Notes: a model not told the origin generated them from the sequence alone. A DNA stretch of 64,000 nucleotides from WTJH01 sp049889695 (GCA_049889695.1 JBMHCX010000018.1:192506-256505), one strand, 5' to 3'. Numbered from the stretch's first letter, positions 1 through 9,251 are shown. A program made the numbers and translations.

Positions 1-544
1 GCTTGTATTCTTTCTCGTCTATGGTCCCACTTACTTTCTGACCCCATGCTTCAAATGCGGAAACCACATCTAGTTCTTTGTCGTTATGACATCCCGAGGC
101 GATGGTTCCACCATAAACCATAATGGAAGGGCGGTTTACACGTAGCATGGCCATTAATGCCCCTGGCATGTTCTTATCGCAACCGACGACAGGGACCATA
201 GCATCATAGGACATGGCCTGCACCACAGTTTCCATTGAATCGGCAATGACATCGCGTGAGGGGAGGGAAAAACGCATCCCTGGAGTTCCCATAGAAATAC
301 CATCGCTAACACCAATCGTATTAAACACCAATCCGACCAAGTTTTCTGGAGACATCCCCTTTTTAACCTGCTGCGCCAACTGATTTAAATGCATATTACA
401 AGGATTCCCCTCGTAACCAGTGGAGGCTATTCCAATTAAGGGTTTATTAAAATCATCCTCGGTTAGCCCAATGGCGTGCAACATGGCTTGTGCAGCGGGT
501 TGGGTAGGGTCTTGAGTAACGTTTTTACTGTATTTGTTTAACAT
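1..544 (-). CDS. ilvD: Dihydroxy-acid dehydratase, 5' part only (cut by window edge)
   Basis: The product dehydrates 2,3-dihydroxy-acids in the last common step of valine and isoleucine synthesis, using an Fe-S cluster and Mg2+ in the cytoplasm. About 181 N-terminal residues are visible, from ATG at 544 reading leftward. The IlvD hallmarks are present: a Cys in GNPCNMHL (residue 49), VSDGISMGTPGMRFSLPSR (about 79-97) and GCDKNMPGALMA (Cys122 as cluster ligand, followed by the Asp and the Lys that is carbamylated in the family), then GGTIASGCH. The third cluster Cys and the C-terminal two thirds lie outside the window. It is divergent from the aldehyde dehydrogenase gene, with about 260 bp between them. 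The family call is secure. Confidence 0.95.
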   Translation of the reverse strand, partial: MLNKYSKNVTQDPTQPAAQAMLHAIGLTEDDFNKPLIGIASTGYEGNPCNMHLNQLAQQVKKGMSPENLVGLVFNTIGVSDGISMGTPGMRFSLPSRDVIADSMETVVQAMSYDAMVPVVGCDKNMPGALMAMLRVNRPSIMVYGGTIASGCHNDKELDVVSAFEAWGQKVSGTIDEKEYK

Positions 545-591
545 AGCTATACTTAGTAAAGTTCAAAATTATTTCTTCGTCAGAATCCGTT

Positions 592-599
592 TATATTTG
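592..599 (+). promoter_or_regulatory. Candidate -7 promoter element (TATATTTG)
   Basis: The octamer is an exact match to the Bacteroidota -7 consensus TAnnTTTG, in the 260-bp gap between ilvD and the aldehyde dehydrogenase gene. No clear TTTG -33 partner sits about 19 bp upstream, so support is partial. If used, the transcript would carry a leader of about 200 nt before the ATG at 805. Confidence 0.3.
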
Positions 600-675
600 T
601 CTCTTTCTGAAACATATGCCCAACAGGGTATTTTCGGTTATAATACGCTAAATAACAATTGTTTATGTTTAAAAA

Positions 676-725
676 AATAAAACACCCAATGGATTCAATC
701 ATTTACTTCAGGGAAGTGTTTTATT
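676..725. repeat. 10-bp inverted repeat in the aldehyde dehydrogenase leader
   Basis: AATAAAACAC at 676-685 is the exact reverse complement of GTGTTTTATT at 716-725, separated by 30 nt, with a possible inner CC/GG extension. It lies upstream of the aldehyde dehydrogenase start. It could be a leader hairpin or a weak terminator. The stem is AT-rich, so thermodynamic support is modest. Confidence 0.35.
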
Positions 726-804
726 GAAAATATTTTAAATCAATTCTGAAATCTTTAAAAACACAAGCGTAACTTATTCAAAAAAACTGCAAAAAAAATT
801 ATTA

Positions 805-2190
805 ATGAAGGGAATTATTGAAGATATCGCTAAAAAACAAAAAATATTTTTTGATTCAGCACAAGGCCGTTCGATCAGCTATCGCAAAGAAAAGTTGAAA
901 AAATTATTGCTCACATTAAAGGAAATGGAAGCGGAAATTTTCGAAGCGTTGGCATCGGATTTGGGAAAACCTGCTTTTGAAGCCTACACGAGCGAAACAC
1001 TGATGGTGGAAAAAGAGATCAAAAATATGCTTAAGCACCTTAAATACTGGTCGCAACCCATTAAGGTATCAGGAAGTCTCTTAAACTTTCCTTCCCGTGA
1101 CTATTTAATTCCCGAGCCCTATGGCTCTGTATTAATCATTGCCCCTTGGAATTATCCTTTTCAATTGTCTTTAACCCCACTAGTGGGAGCAGTAGCGGCT
1201 GGTAACTGTGTGGTGCTGAAACCCTCCGAATCAGCTCCTGCCACCGCAAATATTCTAGAAAAAATTATCCAAAAGATATTTCATCCCGATCATGTCTGTG
1301 TAGTTCAGGGAGCTGCAGAGACTGGGAAAGCTCTTTTAGAACAACAGTGGAATTATATTTTCTTTACCGGAGGAACGGCTATCGGAAAAATAGTAGCAAA
1401 GGCTGCCGCAGAACATTTGACTCCCCTTACACTGGAATTAGGAGGAAAAAGTCCTTGCATCGTTGACGGCACCTCCCCATTGAAAAAAACAGCTCGCAGA
1501 ATTGTCTGGGGGAAATTCCTGAATTGTGGGCAAACGTGTATTGCTCCTGACTATCTTTTGGTGCACGAAAAGTTTAAAGATCAGTTGGTCGAAGCCTTAA
1601 TCGAAGAAATCGAAAATGCTTTTGGTAAGGACGCACAACAATCCGAAGACTATGGGCGTATTATTCACGATCGGCATTTTTCTCGGATGGAGGAGTTTGT
1701 CGAAGGAAACAAACTCCTATATGGAAATCAGACAGACGCTAAAAACCGCTTCTTTGGACCTACTCTAGTAGAGCCAAAAGACGAAAATCACATCATTCAA
1801 ACAGAGGAGATTTTTGGACCTATCTTACCCATACTTACCTATCAGGATTTAAGTGACATTACAACGATTATCAATAGAAACCCTAACCCCTTGGCCTTTT
1901 ATGTCTTCAGTAAAGACAAATCATTTACCGATAAACTCATCCGTAGTTTTCCTTTCGGAGGAGGGGTTGTCAACGATGTTCTTATTCAATTTGCCAATGC
2001 CAACCTTCCCTTTGGAGGAATCGGGAACAGCGGAATAGGAGCCTATCACGGAAAAAAGAGTTTTGAATTATTTACCCATTACAAGCCCGTCATTAAACGA
2101 CGCTTTATTCTCGACTTTCCTCAGCGTTATGCTCCTTATAAACCTCAAGAATTCAAACTCTTAAAAAAGATTACTCAATGGATCAATTAA
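805..2190 (+). CDS. NAD(P)-dependent aldehyde dehydrogenase (class 3 / fatty-aldehyde type)
   Basis: The protein oxidises an aldehyde to the carboxylic acid with NAD(P)+. Its 461 residues match the short class 3 ALDH length. It shows the cofactor-site APWNYPFQ (Asn116 stabilises the oxyanion), FTGGTAIGK (about 187-195), the general base Glu211 in ELGGKSP and the catalytic nucleophile Cys245 in NCGQTC, then EEIFGPILP and PFGGIGNSGIGAYHG toward the C terminus. There is no signal peptide, so it is cytoplasmic. Its 3' end overlaps the following nitroreductase gene by 13 nt, so the two are probably co-transcribed. The substrate cannot be read from sequence; similar proteins act on medium- or long-chain aldehydes or coniferyl-type aldehydes. 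Confidence 0.93.
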   Translation: MKGIIEDIAKKQKIFFDSAQGRSISYRKEKLKKLLLTLKEMEAEIFEALASDLGKPAFEAYTSETLMVEKEIKNMLKHLKYWSQPIKVSGSLLNFPSRDYLIPEPYGSVLIIAPWNYPFQLSLTPLVGAVAAGNCVVLKPSESAPATANILEKIIQKIFHPDHVCVVQGAAETGKALLEQQWNYIFFTGGTAIGKIVAKAAAEHLTPLTLELGGKSPCIVDGTSPLKKTARRIVWGKFLNCGQTCIAPDYLLVHEKFKDQLVEALIEEIENAFGKDAQQSEDYGRIIHDRHFSRMEEFVEGNKLLYGNQTDAKNRFFGPTLVEPKDENHIIQTEEIFGPILPILTYQDLSDITTIINRNPNPLAFYVFSKDKSFTDKLIRSFPFGGGVVNDVLIQFANANLPFGGIGNSGIGAYHGKKSFELFTHYKPVIKRRFILDFPQRYAPYKPQEFKLLKKITQWIN

Positions 2191-2915
2191 ATCAGAAAAC
2201 AGTAACGGAAGCTATTCATCACAGACGTTCTGTGCGACATTACGATCCGGAGCGTATGTTGGATTCAAAAATAGTGGAAGAGTGTTTAGCACAAGCCCAT
2301 TTAGCTCCGACGAGCTCTAATATGCAACTATGGGAATTCTACAGAGTAGTCGATCCTGCGGTTAAAGCAAAATTAGCAGAGGCAAGTTTTAACCAACCCG
2401 CTGCAAAAACAGCACAAGAGTTGATTGTTTTTGTGGTCCGAAAAGACCTTTGGAAAAAAAGAGCAAAAGCCAATGTAGCCTTCTTAAAATCTTCCTTTGA
2501 AAAGTCTAAAAACCTGCCTGAGAAACGGAAAAAAATGGCGCTTAATTATTATCAGAAATTAATCCCCAGCTTATATGGCGATTTTTTAGGAATATTCGGC
2601 GGACTCAAATTTATCGGGACACAAATCACCGGGTTATTTCGTCCGATATACAGACAGGTACGCGCCTCCGATATGCGCGTTGTAGCACACAAGAGCACTG
2701 CTTTGGCGGCTCAAAATTTCATGTTGAGTATGGCTGCTCATGGCTATGACACTTGCCCCATGGAAGGATTCGATTCATTACGTGTTAAGCAGGCGCTAGG
2801 GCTTCCGGGCGCAGCACAGATAAATATGATCGTTAGTTGTGGCATTCGCACAGAAAAAGGAGTCTATGGACATCGATTTAGGGTTCCTTTTTCTGAAGTT
2901 TATACAAAGGTTTAA
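2178..2915 (+). CDS. Nitroreductase-family FMN oxidoreductase
   Basis: A 245-residue nitroreductase-fold protein that should bind FMN and reduce a substrate with NAD(P)H. The N-terminal HHRRSVRHYDPER is the phosphate-binding Arg-rich signature, LAPTSSNMQLWEFY the flavin and substrate segment, and MAAHGYDTCPMEGFD the late motif of the family. An insertion of about 60 residues (about 95-155), with hydrophobic GDFLGIFGGLKF, makes it longer than minimal nitroreductases of 180-220 residues. The gene starts inside the 3' end of the aldehyde dehydrogenase gene, which suggests translational coupling and a shared detoxification role. The true substrate (nitro compound, quinone or other) is unknown. 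Confidence 0.88.
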   Translation: MDQLNQKTVTEAIHHRRSVRHYDPERMLDSKIVEECLAQAHLAPTSSNMQLWEFYRVVDPAVKAKLAEASFNQPAAKTAQELIVFVVRKDLWKKRAKANVAFLKSSFEKSKNLPEKRKKMALNYYQKLIPSLYGDFLGIFGGLKFIGTQITGLFRPIYRQVRASDMRVVAHKSTALAAQNFMLSMAAHGYDTCPMEGFDSLRVKQALGLPGAAQINMIVSCGIRTEKGVYGHRFRVPFSEVYTKV

Positions 2916-2979
2916 ACTTGAATTATGCTCAGCTGAGAGGCGACACCAACAGATAGTATATATCTAGTTTTCTGGTCCT

Positions 2980-3555
2980 TTAGTCGGTCGATTCTCCTAA
3001 CCAAACTATTTTATCTGCAATAGGAGTCGGTTCACGCATGGGTGCATTCCCGTCGTAGTTTCCAAGGTAAAAGAATCCAAGACACTTTTCGCCAGATTGC
3101 ATGTCTAAAAATTCAGGCATGTACTCGGCTAGTTTGGGAGAGCTCCAATAGCCCCCAAGGCCTTTTTCCGTGGCTAATAACCATAAATTCTGAACAGCCA
3201 TTGCAGTCGCAGCTACCTCCTCCCATTCAGGGACACTTTGCTTAGGGCAACGTTGCATCACGATCGCAATTACAGCGGCTGCCTGTTGAGGTTTATGAAG
3301 TATTTTCTTGTATTTAAATTCGGAAAACTTAGCGTCCGTTTCTCGATACTTCTCCGCTAGAAATTTTCCTAATTTTTGACGCTGGTCGCCTTGGATAACA
3401 TAAAAACGCCACGGCTCTGTTTTCCTGTGGGTAGGGGCCCAATTGGCCGCTTCGAGCAGGGCATGGATCTCTTCCTGAGGAATAGGATCGGAAGTGTATT
3501 GGGCGGGAAAAATAGAACGACGGCTACAGATGGTTTTCAATATCGACATAAGCAT
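2980..3555 (-). CDS. Nitroreductase-family protein (YdjA-like)
   Basis: A 191-residue small nitroreductase. It carries ICSRRSIFPAQYT at the N terminus (Arg pair for FMN phosphate), AANWAPTHRKTEPWRFYV, which is characteristic of the YdjA/TdsD-like subgroup, and EKGLGGYWSSP. It is convergent with the preceding nitroreductase, separated by 64 bp, and the two are not close copies. ATG at 3555 or at 3549 (two Met codons, one codon between) could each be the start. It is expected to be a cytoplasmic homodimeric flavoenzyme with unknown physiological substrate. Confidence 0.88.
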   Translation of the reverse strand: MLMSILKTICSRRSIFPAQYTSDPIPQEEIHALLEAANWAPTHRKTEPWRFYVIQGDQRQKLGKFLAEKYRETDAKFSEFKYKKILHKPQQAAAVIAIVMQRCPKQSVPEWEEVAATAMAVQNLWLLATEKGLGGYWSSPKLAEYMPEFLDMQSGEKCLGFFYLGNYDGNAPMREPTPIADKIVWLGESTD

Positions 3556-3597
3556 TCTTTGGGGGCAAGGTAGCTATTTAGTAAGCTTTAAAAAAAC

Positions 3598-5127
3598 TTA
3601 ACCTAACCAGCCCTCTCGATCCAGTGATCGATACTGAATTGCCTCAGCGATATGACTGCTCTTAATCGATGTAGTCGACTCCAGGTCCGCTATTGTCCGT
3701 GCAACCTTCAGGATTCGATCATATGCACGCGCACTGAGCGAAAGCCGTTGCATAGCCTCTTTCAATAAGTGTTGACTAGAAGAATCTAAATGGCAGTATT
3801 GTCGCAGCATGGGTGGCGTCATCTGTGCATTATGATGCACCCCAGCCATTTCAACAAACCGTTCTTTTTGAATCCTACGAGCAGCTACCACTCGCTTTCG
3901 AATAAGCTTAGAAGGTTCCCCGAGCGGTTTTTCAGCCAACTCTGCAAATGGGACAGGACTTACTTCCAAATGCAAATCGATTCGATCCAACAAAGGCCCC
4001 GAAATCTTTCCCAGATAGCGTTGCATTTCTAGGGCTGAATGTTGTCCCCTACCCTCGTTGAAAAAACCAGAAGGACTGGGATTCATACTCGCGACTAACA
4101 TAAAAGAACAAGGATAGGTCACGGTAAATTTAGCTCTGGAAATGGTTACTTCTCTGTCCTCTAATGGCTGTCGCAAAACTTCTAAAACGGTTCTTTTAAA
4201 CTCTGGTAATTCATCTAAAAAAAGGACTCCATTGTGGGCCAATGAGATCTCCCCTGGTTGGGGATATTGCCCTCCTCCAACCAAGGCTACATCTGAAATG
4301 GTATGATGGGGAGCTCGAAAAGGCCTCAGGGCCAATAGTCCATGACTCCCCAGCTTTCCAACAACACTGTGAATTTTAGTGGTTTCGAGGGCTTCGGATA
4401 AGTCCATTGGAGGCAAAATGGTCGGTAAACGTTTCGCTAACATGGTTTTCCCTGATCCCGGCGGACCGATCAAAATTATGTTATGGCCACCTGCAGCAGC
4501 AATTTCCATACAGCGTTTTATGGTTTCTTGGCCTTTGACATCGGCAAAATCCAAAGCTGAAAATTTGGTATCCTGGTTAAAAATAGTTCGGGCGTCTATC
4601 TGCCGGGGTTGCAACGCTCTTTTTCCTTCAAAAAATTCCATCACTTCTTTTAAGTGCGAAACTCCATAAACCGAAATCCCTTTGACCATTGCCGCTTCTG
4701 CTGCATTCTGCTGGGGAAGGATAAATCCCTTAAATCCATCCTTCAGCACTTGAATGGCAATGGGCAATGCTCCTTTAATAGGACGAATGGATCCATCTAG
4801 CGCTATTTCTCCCATAATCGTAAAATCAGCAATACTCGGGGCTGCTAACTGTCCGGATGCGGTGAGTATTCCAAGCGCAATGGGCAAGTCATAGGCCGAA
4901 CCTTCCTTTCGAAGGTCAGCAGGAGCCATATTAATGGTAATTTTTTTACCCGGTAGCTTATATCCTAAATTTTGAAGCGCTGCAGCAATTCTGTAATTAC
5001 TCTCTTTTATGGCATTGTCGGGGAGGCCTACGAGATGGTAGCCGATACCCGCATCAATATTTACTTCGATAGTAATCTGAAAGGCATCTACCCCGAGCAG
5101 GGCACTGCCAAATACTTGAACCAACAT
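3598..5127 (-). CDS. comM: YifB/ComM family Mg-chelatase-like AAA+ ATPase
   Basis: The 509 residues fit the family. The N-terminal 170 residues form the Lon-S16-like (ChlI) domain with GLPDNAIKES. The AAA+ module has Walker A GPPGSGKT (221-228) and Walker B GVLFLDELPE (about 300-309). The Mg_chelatase C-terminal region contains LSLSARAYDRILKVARTIADL. In naturally competent Proteobacteria, ComM is a hexameric helicase that promotes branch migration of incoming DNA; outside those it is widely conserved as YifB with less known function. The start is ATG at 5127. The gene is divergent from the DinB-like gene. Confidence 0.93.
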   Translation of the reverse strand: MLVQVFGSALLGVDAFQITIEVNIDAGIGYHLVGLPDNAIKESNYRIAAALQNLGYKLPGKKITINMAPADLRKEGSAYDLPIALGILTASGQLAAPSIADFTIMGEIALDGSIRPIKGALPIAIQVLKDGFKGFILPQQNAAEAAMVKGISVYGVSHLKEVMEFFEGKRALQPRQIDARTIFNQDTKFSALDFADVKGQETIKRCMEIAAAGGHNIILIGPPGSGKTMLAKRLPTILPPMDLSEALETTKIHSVVGKLGSHGLLALRPFRAPHHTISDVALVGGGQYPQPGEISLAHNGVLFLDELPEFKRTVLEVLRQPLEDREVTISRAKFTVTYPCSFMLVASMNPSPSGFFNEGRGQHSALEMQRYLGKISGPLLDRIDLHLEVSPVPFAELAEKPLGEPSKLIRKRVVAARRIQKERFVEMAGVHHNAQMTPPMLRQYCHLDSSSQHLLKEAMQRLSLSARAYDRILKVARTIADLESTTSIKSSHIAEAIQYRSLDREGWLG

Positions 5128-5252
5128 AAGGAGGTGTTTGGGGTTTCTTAAAGATATGAAAAAGCAATTAGTCTAGGAGTTAATGACATTAACACAACAG
5201 TATACCATTCAAAAAATGTTTATTAAATTTAAGGTACCCAAACCTTTCTAAG

Positions 5253-5747
5253 ATGAACAATTTTCCTAATGAAACGCTGTGGCGACAATTTGAAGCGAGC
5301 ATTGGAATGCTTCGAAAAGCAATCAAAATATGTCCACCCCACATATGGGAGAGCCACCTACAATTTTCATGTATTGCCTATCGTAGCTTGTTATGGATGG
5401 ACTATTACCTCACCGTTAATCCAGAAAAATTCCTTCCTCCGCATCCGTTTGCCCTTACAGAATTTACTTCTGAAAGAAGCCTGCAAAAATGCACCTACAC
5501 GCAAAGACAATTGTTAAACTATCTACTCCACAATGAAGAAAAAGCCTGCCATCTAATTTTATGTCTAAATGAGGAGCTTGCCAATGCTCGTTGGGTCAAT
5601 GATTACCAAAACTATTCTGTGCTAGAGATTATTCTTTTCAATATCCGTCACATACAACATCACGCAGCCGAATTATCCATGATTTTACGCCAAGAAAAAC
5701 AAGTAGCCCCCAAGTGGGAAACTGTAGCGCTAAAAGCGATCGATTAA
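5253..5747 (+). CDS. DinB-superfamily four-helix protein with one metal ligand altered
   Basis: A 164-residue cytoplasmic protein matching the DinB/YfiT-like four-helix-bundle family: an N-terminal amphipathic helix, AYRSLLWMDYYL in helix 2, and FNIRHIQHHAAELSMILR in the last helix. The family normally binds a divalent metal through three His. H133 and H136/H137 are present, but the helix-2 His (usually in an AYHTLFW-like context) is Arg44 here, encoded CGT, one base from CAT. Some DinB-like enzymes transfer low-molecular-weight thiols and many have no known role. It is a single-gene unit divergent from comM, and its 3' end faces dsbD. Confidence 0.75.
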   Translation: MNNFPNETLWRQFEASIGMLRKAIKICPPHIWESHLQFSCIAYRSLLWMDYYLTVNPEKFLPPHPFALTEFTSERSLQKCTYTQRQLLNYLLHNEEKACHLILCLNEELANARWVNDYQNYSVLEIILFNIRHIQHHAAELSMILRQEKQVAPKWETVALKAID

Positions 5748-5767
5748 GAAGTGGACATAAGCACACG

Positions 5768-5827
5768 GACTCCCCAAAATTTTCTTTAACCTCATCCACA
5801 ATTAAAACGATATCCTTGGGGGAAGTC
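5768..5827. terminator. Possible convergent terminator/inverted repeat
   Basis: GACTCCCCAA (5768-5777) can pair with TTGGGGGAAGTC (5816-5827), with a two-base bulge, across a loop of about 38 nt. It lies between the converging ends of the DinB-like gene and dsbD. There is no long T-run next to the stem, so this is weak. Confidence 0.3.
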
Positions 5828-5835
5828 TTTAATAT

Positions 5836-7800
5836 TTACTGTCGAAAGATCGCTAAACCATCTTCAAGCCATTTCAGATAGGTTTGAGTGTCGGTATATT
5901 GAATAGGACTGTTTAGCAATGTCCCATCAGCAGCCATAAGCACATAGTAGGGCTGGGAAGCCGTTTGAAAGTTTAGAGCCTGGAAGGTTGCCCACTTCTG
6001 CCCAATTGTCTTGATGTCTTTAATACGCCCATCAGGCAGTTGAAACTGAAAGGCATCCTCTGCACTCAACTCCTTACGGTCATCGACATAGAGCGAAATT
6101 AAAATATATTCATCCTTTAGGAGGGTATACACTTTTGGAGCCGACCATACATTTTCTTCCATTTTCCGACAATTCACACAGGCCCACCCTGTGAAGTCCA
6201 GTAAAATAGGCTTTTGAGCAGCTTGGGCCGCGGCCAATCCTGTAGCAAAGTCTTTGTAGCAATTAAGGTTCAGTGGGCATTCACTTTCTACCGCATGAAT
6301 GCTGTAGAATTCTGGTGGTGGGAAACCGCTAAGCGCTTTTAGTCGATTTTCTTCCGAGATTAAACCTAAAAAAAGGTAGGCGGAAAACAGTAGCATCAAT
6401 CCACCAAACCCTAAGCGAACGCCACCAAGCTTGCTCTTAGGACCATCATGCGGAAAACGGATAAAACCAAAAAGGTAAAGAGTAGTTAAAAAAGAGATCA
6501 GAAACCACAGCCCTACAAAGACTTCGCGTTTTAACAGTCCCCAATGAGCAACTAAATCGGCATTAGACAAAAACTTAAGCGCTAATCCCAGTTCTATAAA
6601 TCCTAAAACCACTTTTAGGGTATTTAGCCAGCCACCTGATTTAGGGAGCGCATCTAAAGTGGTTGGGAAAAGAGCGAACAAAGCAAATGGAAGGCCAAGG
6701 GCAACACCAAAGCCCATCATTCCTGCCGTAAGTTGCCATGCTCCTCCGCTTGAACTGATGGAGCTGGCCAGCAGAGAACCCAATATTGGACCAGTACAGG
6801 AAAATGAAACAATAGCTAAGGTAAGGGCCATAAAGAAGACGCCAATCAGCCCTTTCCATTGAGATGCAGCATCTGTGTTGGCTCCCCAAGAACTCGGTAA
6901 GGAAAGTTCGTAATAGCCAAAAAAGGAAAAAGCGAAAAATAGAAAAACAACAAAAAAGAAAAAATTAAGCACCACATTTGTCGAAATGGTGTTGAGAATT
7001 TCAGGATCTAAGGAATCCAAAAAATGAAAAGGCATACTCAGTAAACCGTAGATCAAAACGATGAACACGCCATACATAATAGCCTGAAAAACCCCCTTCT
7101 TTCGGTTGTCAGATTGTTTTAGGAAAAAAGATACGGTCAGTGGGATCATCGGGAATACACAAGGGGTAAGCAAGGCTAGAAAACCTCCGAGAAGACCCAA
7201 CAAGAAAATATTAAAATAGGCGCCATTACCGTCTTGCCCAGCTGTAGCTGAACTCAGTAATTGAGTGTTTTTAAGCTGTAATTGTAACGCTTTAGCCTTT
7301 TCACTGTCGGCTTCACTCAATTGTTTTTCTGGTCCGCTAAGGGCATTTTCGGTCAATCGAAATGTAAACGCCTCTTCCCTGAAGATACAGAGTTTGTCGT
7401 CACAGGCTTGAAATATAATGGTTCCTTGAATGGGTTGCATTTTGTCTTTTACCCATACCTTCTGAAAAAATTGAGCTTCTGAGTCGAAATAAATAAGGTC
7501 CATTTCAAAAACCTTATCATAGGCCGTAATGGATTCGCTTTCCGTGACCTCCCCTAGACGGACAAAAGCTTGAGGTTGTTCATCAAACTGAAATTCAGTT
7601 GGCACGGCCCCATCTTCAGGAGAAAACTGTGAATACATATGCCATTTCGGAGCAATAGTGGCCTGAAATTGAAGTTGATATACCGTGTCGTTCAGTTGTT
7701 CTGCTCGGTATTCCCAAGTGACGACCTCATCGAGTTGGCCGTTACTCAGAAAAGGAGAAGCAAACAATAAAAGTGGAACTATATGGCGAAGAAATTTCAT
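5836..7800 (-). CDS. dsbD: Thiol:disulfide interchange protein DsbD
   Basis: A 654-residue inner-membrane reductant conduit that carries electrons from cytoplasmic thioredoxin to periplasmic or secreted thiol partners. The layout is a signal peptide (1-21), a periplasmic DsbD-alpha-like domain (about 22-160), a polytopic DsbD-beta region of about eight membrane segments with redox Cys in LLTPCVFPMIP and SFSCTGPILG, and a C-terminal thioredoxin-like gamma domain with WACVNC (Cys541, Cys544). All three redox modules are present. The start overlaps the tilS stop by 4 nt (ATGA-type), so the two genes are co-transcribed, an arrangement without obvious functional logic. Confidence 0.95.
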   Translation of the reverse strand: MKFLRHIVPLLLFASPFLSNGQLDEVVTWEYRAEQLNDTVYQLQFQATIAPKWHMYSQFSPEDGAVPTEFQFDEQPQAFVRLGEVTESESITAYDKVFEMDLIYFDSEAQFFQKVWVKDKMQPIQGTIIFQACDDKLCIFREEAFTFRLTENALSGPEKQLSEADSEKAKALQLQLKNTQLLSSATAGQDGNGAYFNIFLLGLLGGFLALLTPCVFPMIPLTVSFFLKQSDNRKKGVFQAIMYGVFIVLIYGLLSMPFHFLDSLDPEILNTISTNVVLNFFFFVVFLFFAFSFFGYYELSLPSSWGANTDAASQWKGLIGVFFMALTLAIVSFSCTGPILGSLLASSISSSGGAWQLTAGMMGFGVALGLPFALFALFPTTLDALPKSGGWLNTLKVVLGFIELGLALKFLSNADLVAHWGLLKREVFVGLWFLISFLTTLYLFGFIRFPHDGPKSKLGGVRLGFGGLMLLFSAYLFLGLISEENRLKALSGFPPPEFYSIHAVESECPLNLNCYKDFATGLAAAQAAQKPILLDFTGWACVNCRKMEENVWSAPKVYTLLKDEYILISLYVDDRKELSAEDAFQFQLPDGRIKDIKTIGQKWATFQALNFQTASQPYYVLMAADGTLLNSPIQYTDTQTYLKWLEDGLAIFRQ

Positions 7801-9107
7801 GTATTGGATGTTTTTAGGGCGACAATTGCTTTAGACATTTTTGTTGCTGCGAAGCGTCTATCTAATCGCTTTCCGATTACCCAAACTATTTGACTATCAG
7901 AAATGAGCAATAATTGATGCTGCTTTTGTGAGGTATTTAATTTTAAATCTTTGAACAACTTACTGAGTAATTTGCGGCCTTGAAAAGACGTAGGGTAAAA
8001 ATAGTCACCTTGTTGCCAGTTTCGAACATACAAGGGGAATTTTAACGTTTCCTTGTCCAAGTAGGCCTCATTTGGCTGTAAATTATTGGGTAATTCAGTA
8101 CGATCAGCTATCCACTGGAAGGGAGATTCGAGTTGTTTTAGTGCTTGAATATCAGAAATTTCTAAAAAGAATTCCGAGGGTTGCCGCCATTGCAGAAATA
8201 GAGACTCCCTTTCGGAAAATATTTTCGCCTTCGAGCTTTCCAAAAATTTTCCTGAAGGAGCAGCTAAGATCTCTTGGATACTCGATCCCTTAAATCCGTA
8301 GGAAAAAAAAAGATGGTGTAACAATGCGTTGGACGCCTTGATCGTTGACAATCCCTTTCGAGCGATTCGAAAGCCTCCCTCCTCTTTTTGAAACCATTGA
8401 TCTTTGAATCGTTGCGCTTGTTCTTCTAGAAAAAGATATGAACTGTTCAGATGGCTGAGACTCGTATCAAAACGCTCCAGAAAATCTGGAAAAACTTCTT
8501 TGAGGGAAGGAATTACACGATTACGTAGTGCATTTCTAGTATAATAATCTGTATCATTGGAAGAATCCTCCCGCCAGGATAATTGCTGTTCTACAGCATA
8601 ATCTTTCAATTGAGCTTTGGTAAACGAGAGCAAGGGACGCCAATAGTTTTGTGATAGTGCGGGAATCCCACGTAGACCTTCTAATCCATTGGAACGAGAA
8701 AGTTGTATGAGAAAAGTTTCCAACTGATCGTCCAGATGATGAGCGGTAACAATGGTCGTAAAACCCCACACACGAGCTATTGCATTAAACCAATTGTAAC
8801 GCAAATCTCGCGCAGCCATTTGAAGAGAATCTTTGGATTGTTGTTGATAGGCCTGGGTGGCAAACCTCGTCGAGAAAAAAGGGATCTTCTTTTTTGCTGC
8901 CCATTTTTGTACATGCAACTGATCAGCTTCTGCCTCTGTTCCTCTTAATTGGAAGTTGCAATGGGCAATGGCAAAGGAACACCTCGATCGAGAATAGAGC
9001 TCTGCCAGCACCATGCTATCCAAGCCACCACTCACCGCTAGAAGGTGTTTTCCATCCGGCGCTATGGGCAGGGATTGCTGAAATGCTAAAAAAAGATCTG
9101 TTTTCAC
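7797..9107 (-). CDS. tilS: tRNA(Ile)-lysidine synthase
   Basis: TilS attaches lysine to C34 of tRNA-Ile(CAU), changing its codon from AUG to AUA, and is normally essential. The N-terminal ATP pyrophosphatase loop LLAVSGGLDSMVL is clear, followed by AHCNFQLRGTEAEADQ, TAHHLDDQLETFLIQL and RGIPALS motifs typical of TilS. The C-terminal region with RNWQQGDYFYPTSFQGRKLLSKLFKDLKL is split in two here only for quotation: it is the TilS C-terminal tRNA-recognition domain. I prefer GTG at 9107 (436 residues); an in-frame TTG at 9131 would add eight residues. It overlaps the downstream dsbD start by 4 nt. Confidence 0.94.
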   Translation of the reverse strand: MKTDLFLAFQQSLPIAPDGKHLLAVSGGLDSMVLAELYSRSRCSFAIAHCNFQLRGTEAEADQLHVQKWAAKKKIPFFSTRFATQAYQQQSKDSLQMAARDLRYNWFNAIARVWGFTTIVTAHHLDDQLETFLIQLSRSNGLEGLRGIPALSQNYWRPLLSFTKAQLKDYAVEQQLSWREDSSNDTDYYTRNALRNRVIPSLKEVFPDFLERFDTSLSHLNSSYLFLEEQAQRFKDQWFQKEEGGFRIARKGLSTIKASNALLHHLFFSYGFKGSSIQEILAAPSGKFLESSKAKIFSERESLFLQWRQPSEFFLEISDIQALKQLESPFQWIADRTELPNNLQPNEAYLDKETLKFPLYVRNWQQGDYFYPTSFQGRKLLSKLFKDLKLNTSQKQHQLLLISDSQIVWVIGKRLDRRFAATKMSKAIVALKTSNT

Positions 9108-9194
9108 TTCACAAAAATAAAATTTTGACAATCAAAGTCTGTTTTGTGATAAAATTATCAAAAAGCCCTTCAAACTTTGTGGTTCATGAAAAAG

Positions 9195-9241
9195 TTTGCA
9201 ATTTTGGCCTATGCAAAAAGTATCTTTCTTTTCGTTTGCAT
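9195..9241. promoter_or_regulatory. Cluster of TTTGCA/TGCAAA half-sites upstream of the arg operon
   Basis: TTTGCA (9195-9200), ATGCAAA (9211-9217) and TTTGCAT (9235-9241) form nested inverted repeats in the gap between tilS and the arginine block, just upstream of a candidate -7 element at 9275. The spacing suits a dimeric or multimeric repressor such as an ArgR-type protein. That assignment is inference, because the half-site is not the E. coli ARG box. Confidence 0.35.
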
Positions 9242-9251
9242 ACCGCCCGGT

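Noticed and set aside
2928..2937. Palindrome CTCAGCTGAG between the two nitroreductase genes
   Set aside because: Ten-base palindromes arise by chance at this length, it lies between converging ends, and there is no T-run for a terminator.
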